NCBI GenBank assembly: GCA_934045905.1
Contig: OW203768.1
Coordinates: 26,069,060 to 26,133,059, forward strand
DNA from: Leuctra nigra
Taxonomy: Eukaryota; Arthropoda; Insecta; Plecoptera; Leuctridae
Direction: 5' to 3'
Length of the DNA: 64,000 nt
Of this stretch, positions 55,327 to 63,469 are shown piece by piece. Positions within the stretch are counted from its first letter, which is position 1. Each line of letters opens with the position of its first letter. The position numbers and the translations under genes were made by a program. The notes under the pieces are model-generated. The model ran no database searches, was not told the origin of the DNA, and saw only the letters and a program-made list of their open reading frames with translations.

Positions 55327-55860
55327 GTGAAATTTAAACTAAAAACTAAGAGTCGTATCGAACAAGCACGCTCGGCATTCACTAATATGAGGCAATTACT
55401 GGGTAATCGCAATCTTAACTTATATCTGAGGATGCGCATGGTCAGGTGTTATATATTCCCTGTATTGTTGTATGGACTTGAAGGTTGGACCTTAAGCAAG
55501 TTGCTATGCAAGAGACTGGAAGCTTTCGAGATGTGGGTTTACCGTCGTATGTTCCGAATCTCATGGGTGGTCAAGGTTAGAAATGTCGAAGTGATAGAAC
55601 GAATGAATAAGACCTTAGAGGTGATATTTTCCATCAAAAGACGAAAGCTAGAATACTTTGGACACATCATGAGGGGCCATAAATACAGACTCTTGCAATT
55701 AGTCTTACAAGGGAAGATTGAGGGACAGCGTAGACCTGGCAGGAGGAGGACTTCATGGCTCAAGAATCTCAGGGATTGGTTCTGGCAGAGCACGGGGTTC
55801 TTGTTTAGAGCTGCAGCATCCAAGGATACCATAGAAATGATGATCGCCAACCTTCATTAG
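55327..55860 (+). pseudogene. RTE-type LINE ORF2 C-terminal domain (5'-truncated)
   Basis: A 177-codon open frame: RIEQARSAFTNMRQLLGNRN, LRMVRCYIFPVLLYGLEGWT (with LRMRMVRCYIF at the DNA level), LCKRLEAFEMWVYRRMFRIS, IKRRKLEYFGHIMRGHKYRL, LQLVLQGKIEGQRRPGRRRT, SWLKNLRDWF and AASKDTIEMMIANLH, then TAG. This follows the RTE/BovB-type ORF2 C terminus almost block for block. A GAAGAAGCAGAAGAAGAAGA tail follows. The catalytic RT and endonuclease are missing. The frame is unbroken, so this looks like a relatively young 5'-truncated insertion. Confidence 0.9.
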
Positions 55861-56187
55861 AAGAGGGCACATGAAGAAGCAGAAGAAGAAGAGTGACATT
55901 TAATAACTGGTATAGGAATGTGCCTTTCAACGATCGCTCTTATTACACCTTATAAGTGAAGATATTAAGAAGCTTTAAGTCTCTTGGAGAGCTTAGTAGA
56001 TCTGAATTCTACCAATAGCGCTTTGCTTTATATTGTCAAAAGTCGTAAATAAATCAGTTTTAACAAATGGTTAATCATGAGTCATCTGCCTCAAAACAAT
56101 TAGTAAAATATGAATTCTGTGCCTATTGTGAGACTTGTCGTAGATGGGTACTGGACTCTTCAATACAAAATCAGTATATTGAATTGA
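55861..56187. other. No gene recognised
   Basis: Probable short LINE 3' tail to about 55900, then AT-rich sequence. Confidence 0.4.
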
Positions 56188-56440
56188 TTATGCATAATCA
56201 TCTTGCCATTCTTGGGTATAATTCAGTGTCGCACTGTGCACAGATCTTGCAGCATGAATTGCAACTTCATGAATTGCCACGGTGATCGACTCCCAAGCTC
56301 TGGTCTTCATCGCCCAGGTTAATGATAGGCTGAATTCTCCATGTATTTTTCTGTCCAAAGTCTCCATTTCTTTCGACAGAACTTCCATTTCTGCGATGGT
56401 AAAATCAATATTTCTTTCCCCCTTGTTGGAATCCATGTTC
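56188..56440 (-). CDS. Myb/SANT-like DNA-binding domain ORF
   Basis: Minus frame from 56436: MDSNKGERNIDFTIAEMEVL, SKEMETLDRKIHGEFSLSLT, WAMKTRAWESITVAIHEVA. The pattern RNxxFTxxExExLxxExxxxxxxxxGxFSxxxTxxxKxxAWESITxAxxxV is that of the Myb/SANT-like (zeste-type, Myb_DNA-bind_5) domain. Such ORFs are common as the accessory DNA-binding protein of Harbinger elements and also as host proteins. Here the helix-3 region then runs into unrelated sequence, so it is probably a fragment. Confidence 0.6.
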
Positions 56441-56887
56441 CCGTTTGTAAAGATTCAAAAACGTTAGCGGTGCTATTTTCGTACGCTGCCTTCTTCCATA
56501 CTGTCGTTGCGAAGATGGAATGATTTTCGAGTAGGCAGTGGTCTCGTTTGATTGGCCATTCCATATTTGTTAGTAGATAACCCAAGGGCGAAGCCTAATT
56601 TGCTAACACCGCCATAATCCACCATTAGAAATGTTGGTGAATACGATTTTCCATCTTGGGTTATCGGCAGGTTAGTTAGCCAGGTTAGCACAGGATATCG
56701 AAACGTTTCGTGAATGAGGCCTCTGCCCTGCCCAACAAGGTATTGCTCAGATCCAAGTCGTTTCATTCTTGATTAACATGGATCAGATTGTTGTTCAAGA
56801 CATAAATCTTTATAATTTCAATATGATCCAATTAACTTGGTACCTGGACCCAAGCAGGCAATTATTAACTTCTTTTAAACACATCAC
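56441..56887. other. No gene recognised
   Basis: A 97-codon minus ORF at 56473-56766 shows no recognised domain. Confidence 0.35.
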
Positions 56888-57281
56888 TTAAGAGGGCTTG
56901 GTAGTGAGCGTGGCCTTGACGAGTTTTTTAATCGATTTTTATCAATATCTTTTTCCAGTGTAACTGTTAACAAAATAGGGCTATGGACGTGAATTCAGAA
57001 CAGTTCAATGAAAATAATTTCATAGTTTGGAATAAGCTATTAGTTTTATTGTGTCGAACAGGTGTTTAGAACCCGAAAATTACTAAATTTTCGGGTTCTA
57101 AACACCTGTAGGACAAAGTAAATCAAATAAACCATTACAAGCTATGGAATTATTTTCATTGAACTGTTCTGAATTCACGTCCATAGCCCTATTTTGTTAA
57201 CAATTACACTGAAAAAAGATATTGATAAAAATCGATTAAAAAACTCTTCAAGGTCAAACTCACTACCCAGCCGTCTTAATG
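56888..57281. repeat. 394-bp near-perfect palindrome
   Basis: Arms 56888-57083 and 57087-57281 are reverse complements. The central 23 bp on each side are perfect, the next 50-60 bp are diverged, and the outer 120 bp are nearly identical (shared GGGCTATGGACGTGAATTCA, GTTCAATGAAAATAATT, AATCGATTTTTATCAATATC). The right arm continues into a 100-codon minus ORF at 57175-57474 (FVPLRRLGSEFDLEEFFNRF) of unknown family. The arms lack obvious transposon ends; an inverted duplication is the simplest view. Confidence 0.9.
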
Positions 57282-57779
57282 GAACGAAGTGGCCTTTCAA
57301 TTCATTGAGGTTAACAGTGTTGCTGAGATCACGTTTATTCATGTCATCAAGACGCGTTCCAATGGAATATTCAAAAGATATAAATAGAAAACCAGAAAAA
57401 CTTGTATATTTGATGTCACCTTTCGAAAATTTGAAACGGTCTTTCGGACAGTTCACATTTTGTGCGAATCTCATCTATATCACAGGGAGTATTATTTTTC
57501 GATGCGTATAAAACCTCGTCTTTCAAAAGAGTCATAAATCCACTACCCAAGAAGTTTGAAGTTTCTGTAACCAGGTACTGAACATGGCTCCGAGTCAGAT
57601 TTGAGTTGTGATCGAGTTTTACGAAGAACTTTAGGAATTGTGTTGCAAGTTCTCGTATAATTGCATATTATTCTGAGGGACATCCACAGGGTCTATTGCA
57701 TTGCTCGGTCCTGCTACTACTACACTTTCTTCAATGGTATTTTAATGTAGACAATAAATTATTTCAGCTCTTGAACTTG
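57282..57779. other. Unassigned ORF remainder, then no gene
   Basis: The minus ORF extending to 57474 (MRFAQNVNCPKDRFKFSKGD) has no recognised motif. From 57475 on there is nothing. Confidence 0.35.
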
Positions 57780-57846
57780 GATGATAATTTAAAACACTTC
57801 TTTTCGTTTGGACATTTATCACAAGTTCTGTTTAATTATTAAATAC

Positions 57847-57879
57847 AATATTTCGGTTATTTTCAATAACCTTCATCAG
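57847..57879 (-). ncRNA. Hammerhead-like motif in the second Penelope type
   Basis: Minus strand: CTGATGA, one extra A, a perfect 7-bp stem II (GGTTATT and AATAACC around GAA), GAAATATTG. GAA, palindromic AUAU, U parallels the motif at 8605-8639, while the 18-23 kb elements use GAA, ACGU, C. Stem I cannot be drawn with confidence. Confidence 0.5.
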
Positions 57880-58043
57880 GTAGCAAAGTAAAAATTTGAT
57901 AAAAAACAAAACACATGAAACAAACATTCAACTAATCTAAGTACTCATGTTCAAAGAAATAAATAAAAGCAAAGAACCTTAATTAATTTTAACGAAACAA
58001 CCTTGGGAACAGAAACAATTGATAAAGAAAAGAACATTGGATG

Positions 58044-58796
58044 CTAAACTACTTGTTGCATTTTTTCTTCCATTTGACATTTTAACGTTGAAATCCAAAT
58101 ATTAATAAATTCATAACTAGGCTGGCTAATTATACCTAATCCCTGTTTCCTAAAACACGCCATTGTAGCAGCTTCTTTAAATTTTCTCTTTCCCCAATGT
58201 CTCTCCTTCCAAATCTTCTCACTTCTATTCCAATCTATTTGGTGCATATTACTAAATGCATGATCCGCAATTAGAGAAGAAGACTGCTGATGTTCATTAG
58301 GATTTGTTCTTCGATTCTTCAACTTCCTCTCGTGTTCTTTACATCTCACAGCGACTGGTCTCTGCGTCTCCCCGATGTAAACCTCCTCACAGGAACATGG
58401 TATAACGTACACCCAGGCATTATCATCTTGAACTAAATTTTCTGGTTTCGTCTTCATTAATGTTTTCTTGAAAGTATAGCTTGATTTAAAGGTGGTTCTT
58501 ATATTAAATGTCTTCAAAACTCTTCTGATAGCGTCCGAAAAATTAGGATAATATTCGATTGAAATAGTATTAAATGGAGTTTTCTTTTCTTTAGGTTCTT
58601 CATTAGTTTCCATAACCCTATTAATCCACTTCTCTGGATAGTCATTTAGTATAAAAGATTCCCTTAGAATTTGCAACTCTTTTAAAACACCATCATTAGA
58701 AGAACAATGTGTTTTAGTTCTGTTAATCAAACATTTTAAAGTGCTTTCTTTAATTAAATTATGATGGTTAGATTCGAAATTAATGAACTGTTGTGC
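58044..58796 (-). CDS. Penelope-like GIY-YIG endonuclease region (5'-truncated ORF)
   Basis: Frame open from about 58796: FESNHHNLIKESTLKCLINR, TKTHCSSNDGVLKELQILRE, a connector with FSDAIRRVLKTFNIRTTFKS, then the nuclease: YVIPCSCEEVYIGETQRPVA (GIY-like YVIPC, CxC, YIGET), VRCKEHERKLKN (R..EH), SSLIADHAFSNMHQIDW (H..H), KFKEAATM (catalytic Glu). There are no stops through 228 codons. RT motifs are absent because the 5' part was replaced. Expected role: nuclear endonuclease priming reverse transcription. Confidence 0.85.
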   Translation of the reverse strand, partial: AQQFINFESNHHNLIKESTLKCLINRTKTHCSSNDGVLKELQILRESFILNDYPEKWINRVMETNEEPKEKKTPFNTISIEYYPNFSDAIRRVLKTFNIRTTFKSSYTFKKTLMKTKPENLVQDDNAWVYVIPCSCEEVYIGETQRPVAVRCKEHERKLKNRRTNPNEHQQSSSLIADHAFSNMHQIDWNRSEKIWKERHWGKRKFKEAATMACFRKQGLGIISQPSYEFINIWISTLKCQMEEKMQQVV

Positions 58797-59235
58797 CCCA
58801 CCGACGGCTGCAACCTTATCGCGGTGGTGGGGTTTGTGTTGGCCAACGATCCATTGCAGCTACGCCGGCGAGCATATGCTCATGTGTAAGGGCTACCCAT
58901 GCCGGACAGGTCAGTGGTGAGGTCCAGACCAAGAGCAGCCAGGGTTGGCCTAACCAAGTCCTCCCTTGAATTTGCGGTCCCTATCGGGCCGGCCTTCCCC
59001 CTCGAGATGGTGATCCCCCTGAAATCGGGTCCCGCCGGCCCGAATCCTCACACCCCCCGGTCCGTCCCAATTCCGACCTAGCCTTCCCACCAGCGCTGGA
59101 CTTTTCAGGATCGGGCCCGTTAGGTCGACCCCCTCCCATTGCCCTCCAATTATGATCAACAAAGTTGAATATACAAAAAATAATGTGCGGAATATAACCT
59201 CGTCGTTGACGCGCCGTTAAACTATAATAATTTAA
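58797..59235 (+). mobile_element. GACGGCTG/GACGCGCC short element, copy E (full length)
   Basis: Runs from CCGACGGCTGCAACCTTATC through GGTTTGTGTTGGCCAACGAT, GAGCATATGCTC, GCCGGACAGGTCAGTGGTGA, CCCCCTCGAGATGGTGATCC, CCCGGTCCGTCCCAATTCCG, CCAATTATGATCAACAAAGT to the tail GTTGACGCGCCGTTAAACTA followed by TAATAATTTAATC. About 439 bp; no ORF shared by the copies. A GC-rich body plus a TAATC-like tail is typical of a SINE or a LINE 3' end. Confidence 0.85.
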
Positions 59236-59432
59236 TCAGACCCTCTGCCTACGCTGTTCCTATTATGCCAAGGATTCTATCACCAAACGGTGGCAGAGGG
59301 ATGGGCTTGTAGCTCCCACTACCAGTCTTTATCTGGCGATACCTCTCCTTCCCAATGGCTTTCCGTGTCTCCGTCATGTTGGTTTACTTGAGATGCAGCT
59401 GGCTAACACTCAGCTCAATCACACCTCTACTG
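59236..59432 (-). other. Coding-like tail of the adjacent RT fragment
   Basis: The minus strand gives TETRKAIGKERYRQIKTGSG and SYKPIPLPPFGDRILGIIG in one frame. No family recognised. Confidence 0.25.
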
Positions 59433-59684
59433 CTAAACTGGCGAGTGACTCGCTACTCTCGTGATTGCTTTGTCTTGCAGCAGCCCATAAACCATGCCCC
59501 ACAGCTCCTCCCTAGAGAGTTGCTCCTGTAGCACGGCCCAATCAGGTAGTTTCTGTTTGATAAGCTTGGTGATCAAGGATGTCAGGATTTTATAATCTGT
59601 ATTGAGTAGCGCTATTGCCCTGTAGTTCGCGGGATCAGCAGAATCTCCACCCTTATGAAGTAATATTACTCTACCTCTCACGTC
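59433..59684 (-). pseudogene. LINE reverse transcriptase N-terminal fragment
   Basis: The minus frame reads RGRVILLHKGGDSADPANYR, AIALLNTDYKILTSLITKLI and KQKLPDWAVLQEQLSREELW. The block GxVxLLxKGGDxxDPANYRPIxLLNTDYKIL is the first conserved RT motif of a LINE clade other than the jockey/CR1 pieces elsewhere. Catalytic motifs are absent. It abuts copy F of the short element. Confidence 0.8.
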
Positions 59685-59828
59685 CTTCTCCCACCAGTGC
59701 TGGACTCCCCCGGGCCAGGACCATTAAGTCGACCCCTCCCGAAGACCTCCATTTATGATCAACAATAAAAAATAATGAGCAAAATGACCTATTTGTCAAC
59801 GCGCCATTCAACGATTGTAATCTAATGA
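59685..59828 (+). mobile_element. GACGGCTG/GACGCGCC short element, copy F (3' third)
   Basis: CTTCTCCCACCAGTGCTGGA, CCATTTATGATCAACAATAA and the tail GTCAACGCGCCATTCAACGA followed by TTGTAATCTAATG. 5'-truncated. Confidence 0.75.
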
Positions 59829-59842
59829 ATCCTTATGATTGG

Positions 59843-60530
59843 CTACCTTGTTGCTCTCCCTGTCTGGATGGGTGTTACGGGTATTGAGATCCAGAAGGTC
59901 TTTTCTTCCCTTTTTCTTGGGTTCAGCGGTCTTCCCCTCGTTCTGCTTCTTGAAAGCGTAATCTGGAAAGCAAAAGCATAATTGTCACAATAAGGGCATT
60001 CCTGTCTTGTCTCTCCAGAGTTATCTTGTGTAGTACAATTTTCAAAGTGATAAAGAAATTGTACATGATCCTCACGTGCGAAATAGACGAAATCTTTTTT
60101 CTTGAAGCTTAGAGTTAACTCCCGATTTTGATTAAGCAGATTTGGCGGGTGAAGTTCAAGCACATGATCATACAGCTCCTTGCGGCTTGGAAACGGTGAT
60201 TTACAATCGGATGAGATTCTACGCGTCACTGCTTTACGGTACCTGCACGAGTCCTCGTGCAATTCCTCCAGCTGCGAGGTGTTTCTCTGCTTGACTTTGC
60301 AGCCATTGGCAAAATACTTGCATTTCAAAGCCATCCATCCATTTCACGGCATCCAAAGCCAGGTTTCTTCATTTTGGTTGGCCCTTAACGCAGCAGATAG
60401 GGCAGGCTTTTAATCTTTTACTGCAAGATGAATAGAAAGTGTGACTGTTTGTGCAGGAAAGTACATGTGATTGTATCGACAGGTGGCATATCGGGCAATT
60501 AATGTGGTTTAAAAGAATTTCCGTTGACAT
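59843..60530 (-). pseudogene. SINA/SIAH-like RING E3 ubiquitin ligase, decayed
   Basis: From ATG at 60530: MSTEILLNHINCPICHLSIQ, SHVLSCTNSHTFYSSCSKRL, KACPICCVKGQPK, then TGA, RNLALDAV. After a frameshift: ALKCKYFANGCKVKQRNTSQ, LEELHEDSCRYR, then FPSRKELYDHVLELHP and a substrate-domain-like ECPYCDNYAFAFQITL. This is the SINA order: RING, RNLAxExV, FPCKYxxxGCxxx...HExxCxYR zinc finger. The RING has Tyr where the fifth zinc ligand (HxxC) should be Cys. With the stop and frameshift, it is a pseudogene or a badly assembled one. A TGCTTTTGCTTTCCAG acceptor-like site lies before ATTACGCTTTCAAG. Confidence 0.7.
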
Positions 60531-60628
60531 TTTAATAGCTGAGCTTGGATAATAGCAAACGTTGCTATTACTACCACAGCCTAAACGGCTAAACCGATCG
60601 TTATGAAATTGTAACCACATGTGCAACA

Positions 60629-60654
60629 CCCCCCCCCCCCCCCCCCCCCCCCCC
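60629..60654 (+). repeat. C26 homopolymer at the 5' end of short element copy G
   Basis: Twenty-six consecutive C, immediately followed by GACGGCTTCC. Copies B and E also start with short C runs. It may be non-templated or slipped C addition at the 5' end of the insertion, or an assembly artefact. Confidence 0.9.
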
Positions 60655-61112
60655 GACGGCTTCCATCTAAGCGGTGGTGGGGTTTGTGTTGGCGAATGAT
60701 CCACTGCAGCTAGGCCGGCGGGTATATGCTCAAGTGTTAGGGCTACCCATGCCCATGCATGCCCATGCAGGTCAGTGGTGAGGCCCAGACAAAGAGTAGC
60801 CAGTGTCGTACTAACCATGCCCTCCCTTGAATTTGCGGGCCCTCGGGCCGGCCTATCCCCTCGAGATGGTGAGACCCCTGAAATCGGGTTCCGCTGGCCC
60901 GAATCTTACATCCTCCGGTCCGTCCGCATTCCGGCCTAGCCTTCCCACAAGTGCTGGTCTCTCCCGGATCGAGCCCGGTAGGTTGACCCCTCCCATGTCC
61001 TCCACCTTATATTCACAACAAAGTTAAATGTAAAAATTTATGTTCGCAATATAACGTCGTCGTTGACGCGCCGTTAAACCATAATAATCTGACCTAATCT
61101 AATCCACTATGT
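60648..61112 (+). mobile_element. GACGGCTG/GACGCGCC short element, copy G (full length)
   Basis: Full-length relative of 58797-59235. A local duplication of GCCCATGCAT follows GGCTACCCAT. The body continues through CCGGTCCGTCCGCATTCCGG and CACCTTATATTCACAACAAA to GTTGACGCGCCGTTAAACCA and TAATAATCTGACCTAATCTAATCC, a degenerate TAATC tail. It inserted about 100 bp upstream of the SINA-like ORF. Confidence 0.85.
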
Positions 61113-61123
61113 GAATGAGGTAA

Positions 61124-61566
61124 TTAAAGAGTTGTGCTAGCTGCGTAGTTCTGGAAGAACTTCTGAGCAAGATATTTCGTATCGTGTGGAAATGGATCCC
61201 CTCGAACTCCTCCAGACAGTTCGTAGTAAGCTCTTGGTAAATCGATTGACTGTGAATGTTTTGTTAACAATTGCTCCCATACCTCATGCATTGGCTTGAT
61301 AATTTTATTATCCTCGAGTGTAATTAAATTCCAATTATCATTTATTTTTTCGAATGCTTTGTTGACGCAAGTGTTGGGCGGTGACACACAGCACCGAAAT
61401 ACGACGCTGTCAACCTATTGTTTTGCTCCATCTTCCACTCAAGACAGTTGGCTTGAGTTGTCGTCCTCCTTTCTAACTCCTCCAACTCGGTGGACGTCTT
61501 CTTGAGCCTGGAGACGAAGTCTGACATTTGTCGCTCCAGCGCGGCCTCTTCACTTGCCTCGGACAT
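61124..61566 (-). pseudogene. Unassigned protein with an N-terminal coiled coil, one frameshift
   Basis: From ATG at 61566: MSEASEEAALERQMSDFVSR, LKKTSTELEELERRTTTQAN, CLEWKMEQNNRLTASYFG (heptad-like). After a frameshift near 61375: NTCVNKAFEKINDNWNLITL, EDNKIIKPMHEVWEQLLTKH, SQSIDLPRAYYELSGGVRGD and PFPHDTKYLAQKFFQNYAAS. The two halves join smoothly as one protein of about 145 residues. I recognise no family; structural (gag-like) or host protein are both possible. Confidence 0.4.
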
Positions 61567-61990
61567 CGGATTGTTAATAATATGTTAATAGTGTGTGTTT
61601 CCATAACACATACAATATGACATTGAAATACAATGAAATACAATTGCATAGGTTAAAAGACTCTAATATAGAGTGTCTGGAAAGCGTCCAGAAGCCCGTA
61701 GTGTTCTTTAGAGCTGGAGGGTCCACGCGCGAACTTATTTTCCTCAAATCTAGAAATTCTAGGCGCCGCTTTATGTTTTAACATTCCCCAATGTGTCCAG
61801 AGGGCACCTCTTTCTCATTTAAGATTGCAAAGATGCCCGAGTTGTTCCTGAAGTCTACCAGACTAGACAGACCATCAGCTTGTACTCTGCAAGAGAAATG
61901 CCTCAACCTCATCATGCTGCTCTGTTCTCTGCAAACTCCATTCATCTTTGCCTTCGCCGCTGTCATCTTCGTCCAAGTAAAGTGTGAACC
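61567..61990 (+). repeat. Dispersed repeat shared with 23.7 kb (61778-61905)
   Basis: ATTGCAAAGATGCCCGAGTT, GTTCCTGAAGTCTACCAGAC and CATCAGCTTGTACTCTGCAA match 23672-23805. Here the plus frame is open (MPELFLKSTRLDRPSACTLQ, then a hydrophobic LIMLLCSLQTPFIFAFAAVI) and ends at CAAGTAAAG, a possible donor. The minus frame is open too. Function unknown. Confidence 0.5.
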
Positions 61991-63469
61991 ATAACCATAT
62001 TACAATATCCATATTTACTTGAAAGTCGTTCCCTTAATCTGTACCCACTTAATAGAAACAGTTTTTGTATTATTCTCAGCAAATAATTGCATGAGAAACG
62101 AATCCTGAAACAATGCATAATTATCATGGTTTTCAATGATAATAATAGGATCTCCTGGACCTAGGCACACTGTTTTCTTAAAACCTACGTTTTTTAATAA
62201 TCTGTAATTCAGTTTTAGCTGGTGCCTAAATACAATTGACTCGCGGTGTTCGACTCAAATCTCGACTCAAAACATAAATATATCTCTTGGTAATTACAAA
62301 CTTGACACAATATTAATTGTTTAAATCACACTTTTAAACCATTGTAATAAGCAAAAATTGTTAATGTTTTCAAATATTAATATTAACAACATAATCGGAC
62401 ATATTATAGAGAAAACAGGATACCTAATAAATTATTAATTTTAAAAAATCTGCTTTAAATGTTTGTCAAGAGAGACGGAATTAAAAGTTTATCCGAATTT
62501 CCCTCTTCATGAGAAATCTTTCAAATTCCAAATGTGAATAGATGTTCATGTTCTGAATAATACAAGAAAAGAAAAAGAAAAAGTGGTCAACGAAACTAAT
62601 TTTAAAACTAATTTACACATTTTTTAACTGTAGATATTGATCAATTGCAATATTTTATTTTAAATCTTTAAGACATGTTCTTGAATGGCTCACTGAGCTA
62701 TGAGGATTTTACCTGCTTTATTTCGATTTTTTTCCTATGAAAAGTGCAGTTTTCATGTTTAATTGTGTTACCTACCGAAATAGTCTTATAGAAATTTGGA
62801 TTTCTTTGCAAAGCAGTGGAAATTTCAAGAATACCTACCGTGTTTTTATCACTGCCTAGGCATTAATTAATAATATACTTGTTCTTATGTGTGTAGGTTT
62901 AACTAGTTAAAATTGGTTGTTTCTTTCTTTATATTACCTTCCTGACTGGCTATTAATGATTTGCCATTCCTTCGCCTCTGTCAAGTACCATCAAATGTAG
63001 CGGCTATACGAACTCGACTTCTTGGCATCAGTGGAGAGGCAGCTGAGGTAGTTGTCAACAATACATTGTTGCCAGCATTGTTATGCTGGCATCTTCTGAG
63101 CATCTTCTGAGCATGGCTCCTGAGCATTACTTGGCCTGTGCCTTTAGGTTAGTTGTGTTTCTATTGGTGTCGGTTCGAGCATACACGACTTCACCAAACA
63201 TGGCTGACATAGAGGCAGCTAACACTCTTGCAGTTATACAAGAAACGCCACCTTATAAATAAAAGTAAATTTTTGAAAGCTGTTTGAATAAAAACTAAAT
63301 CACTTTAGTGATTACATTATGTCAACTAGTTAATGTAGACTTAGATTTAATTGAAAACGATTATCTAGAAACGCATATTTTAAATAATATTTTGCTCAAT
63401 GTGAGCATTTACATTTAGAGGTGACAGTTATAAAATGCATTTTTATAAATACATATTTTATGCTAAATC
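61991..63469. other. No gene recognised
   Basis: Strongly AT-rich with no coding or RNA signature. A short direct repeat GCATCTTCTGA lies near 63088-63112. Confidence 0.45.

Larger units (their letters stand above)
57780..58796 (-). mobile_element. Second type of Penelope-like element, 3' half
   Basis: Minus-strand element with connector, GIY-YIG endonuclease, 3' untranslated region and terminal hammerhead-like block. Its protein and terminal sequence are unlike the 18-23 kb pair. The 5' side is cut at the short element starting at 58797. Confidence 0.85.
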
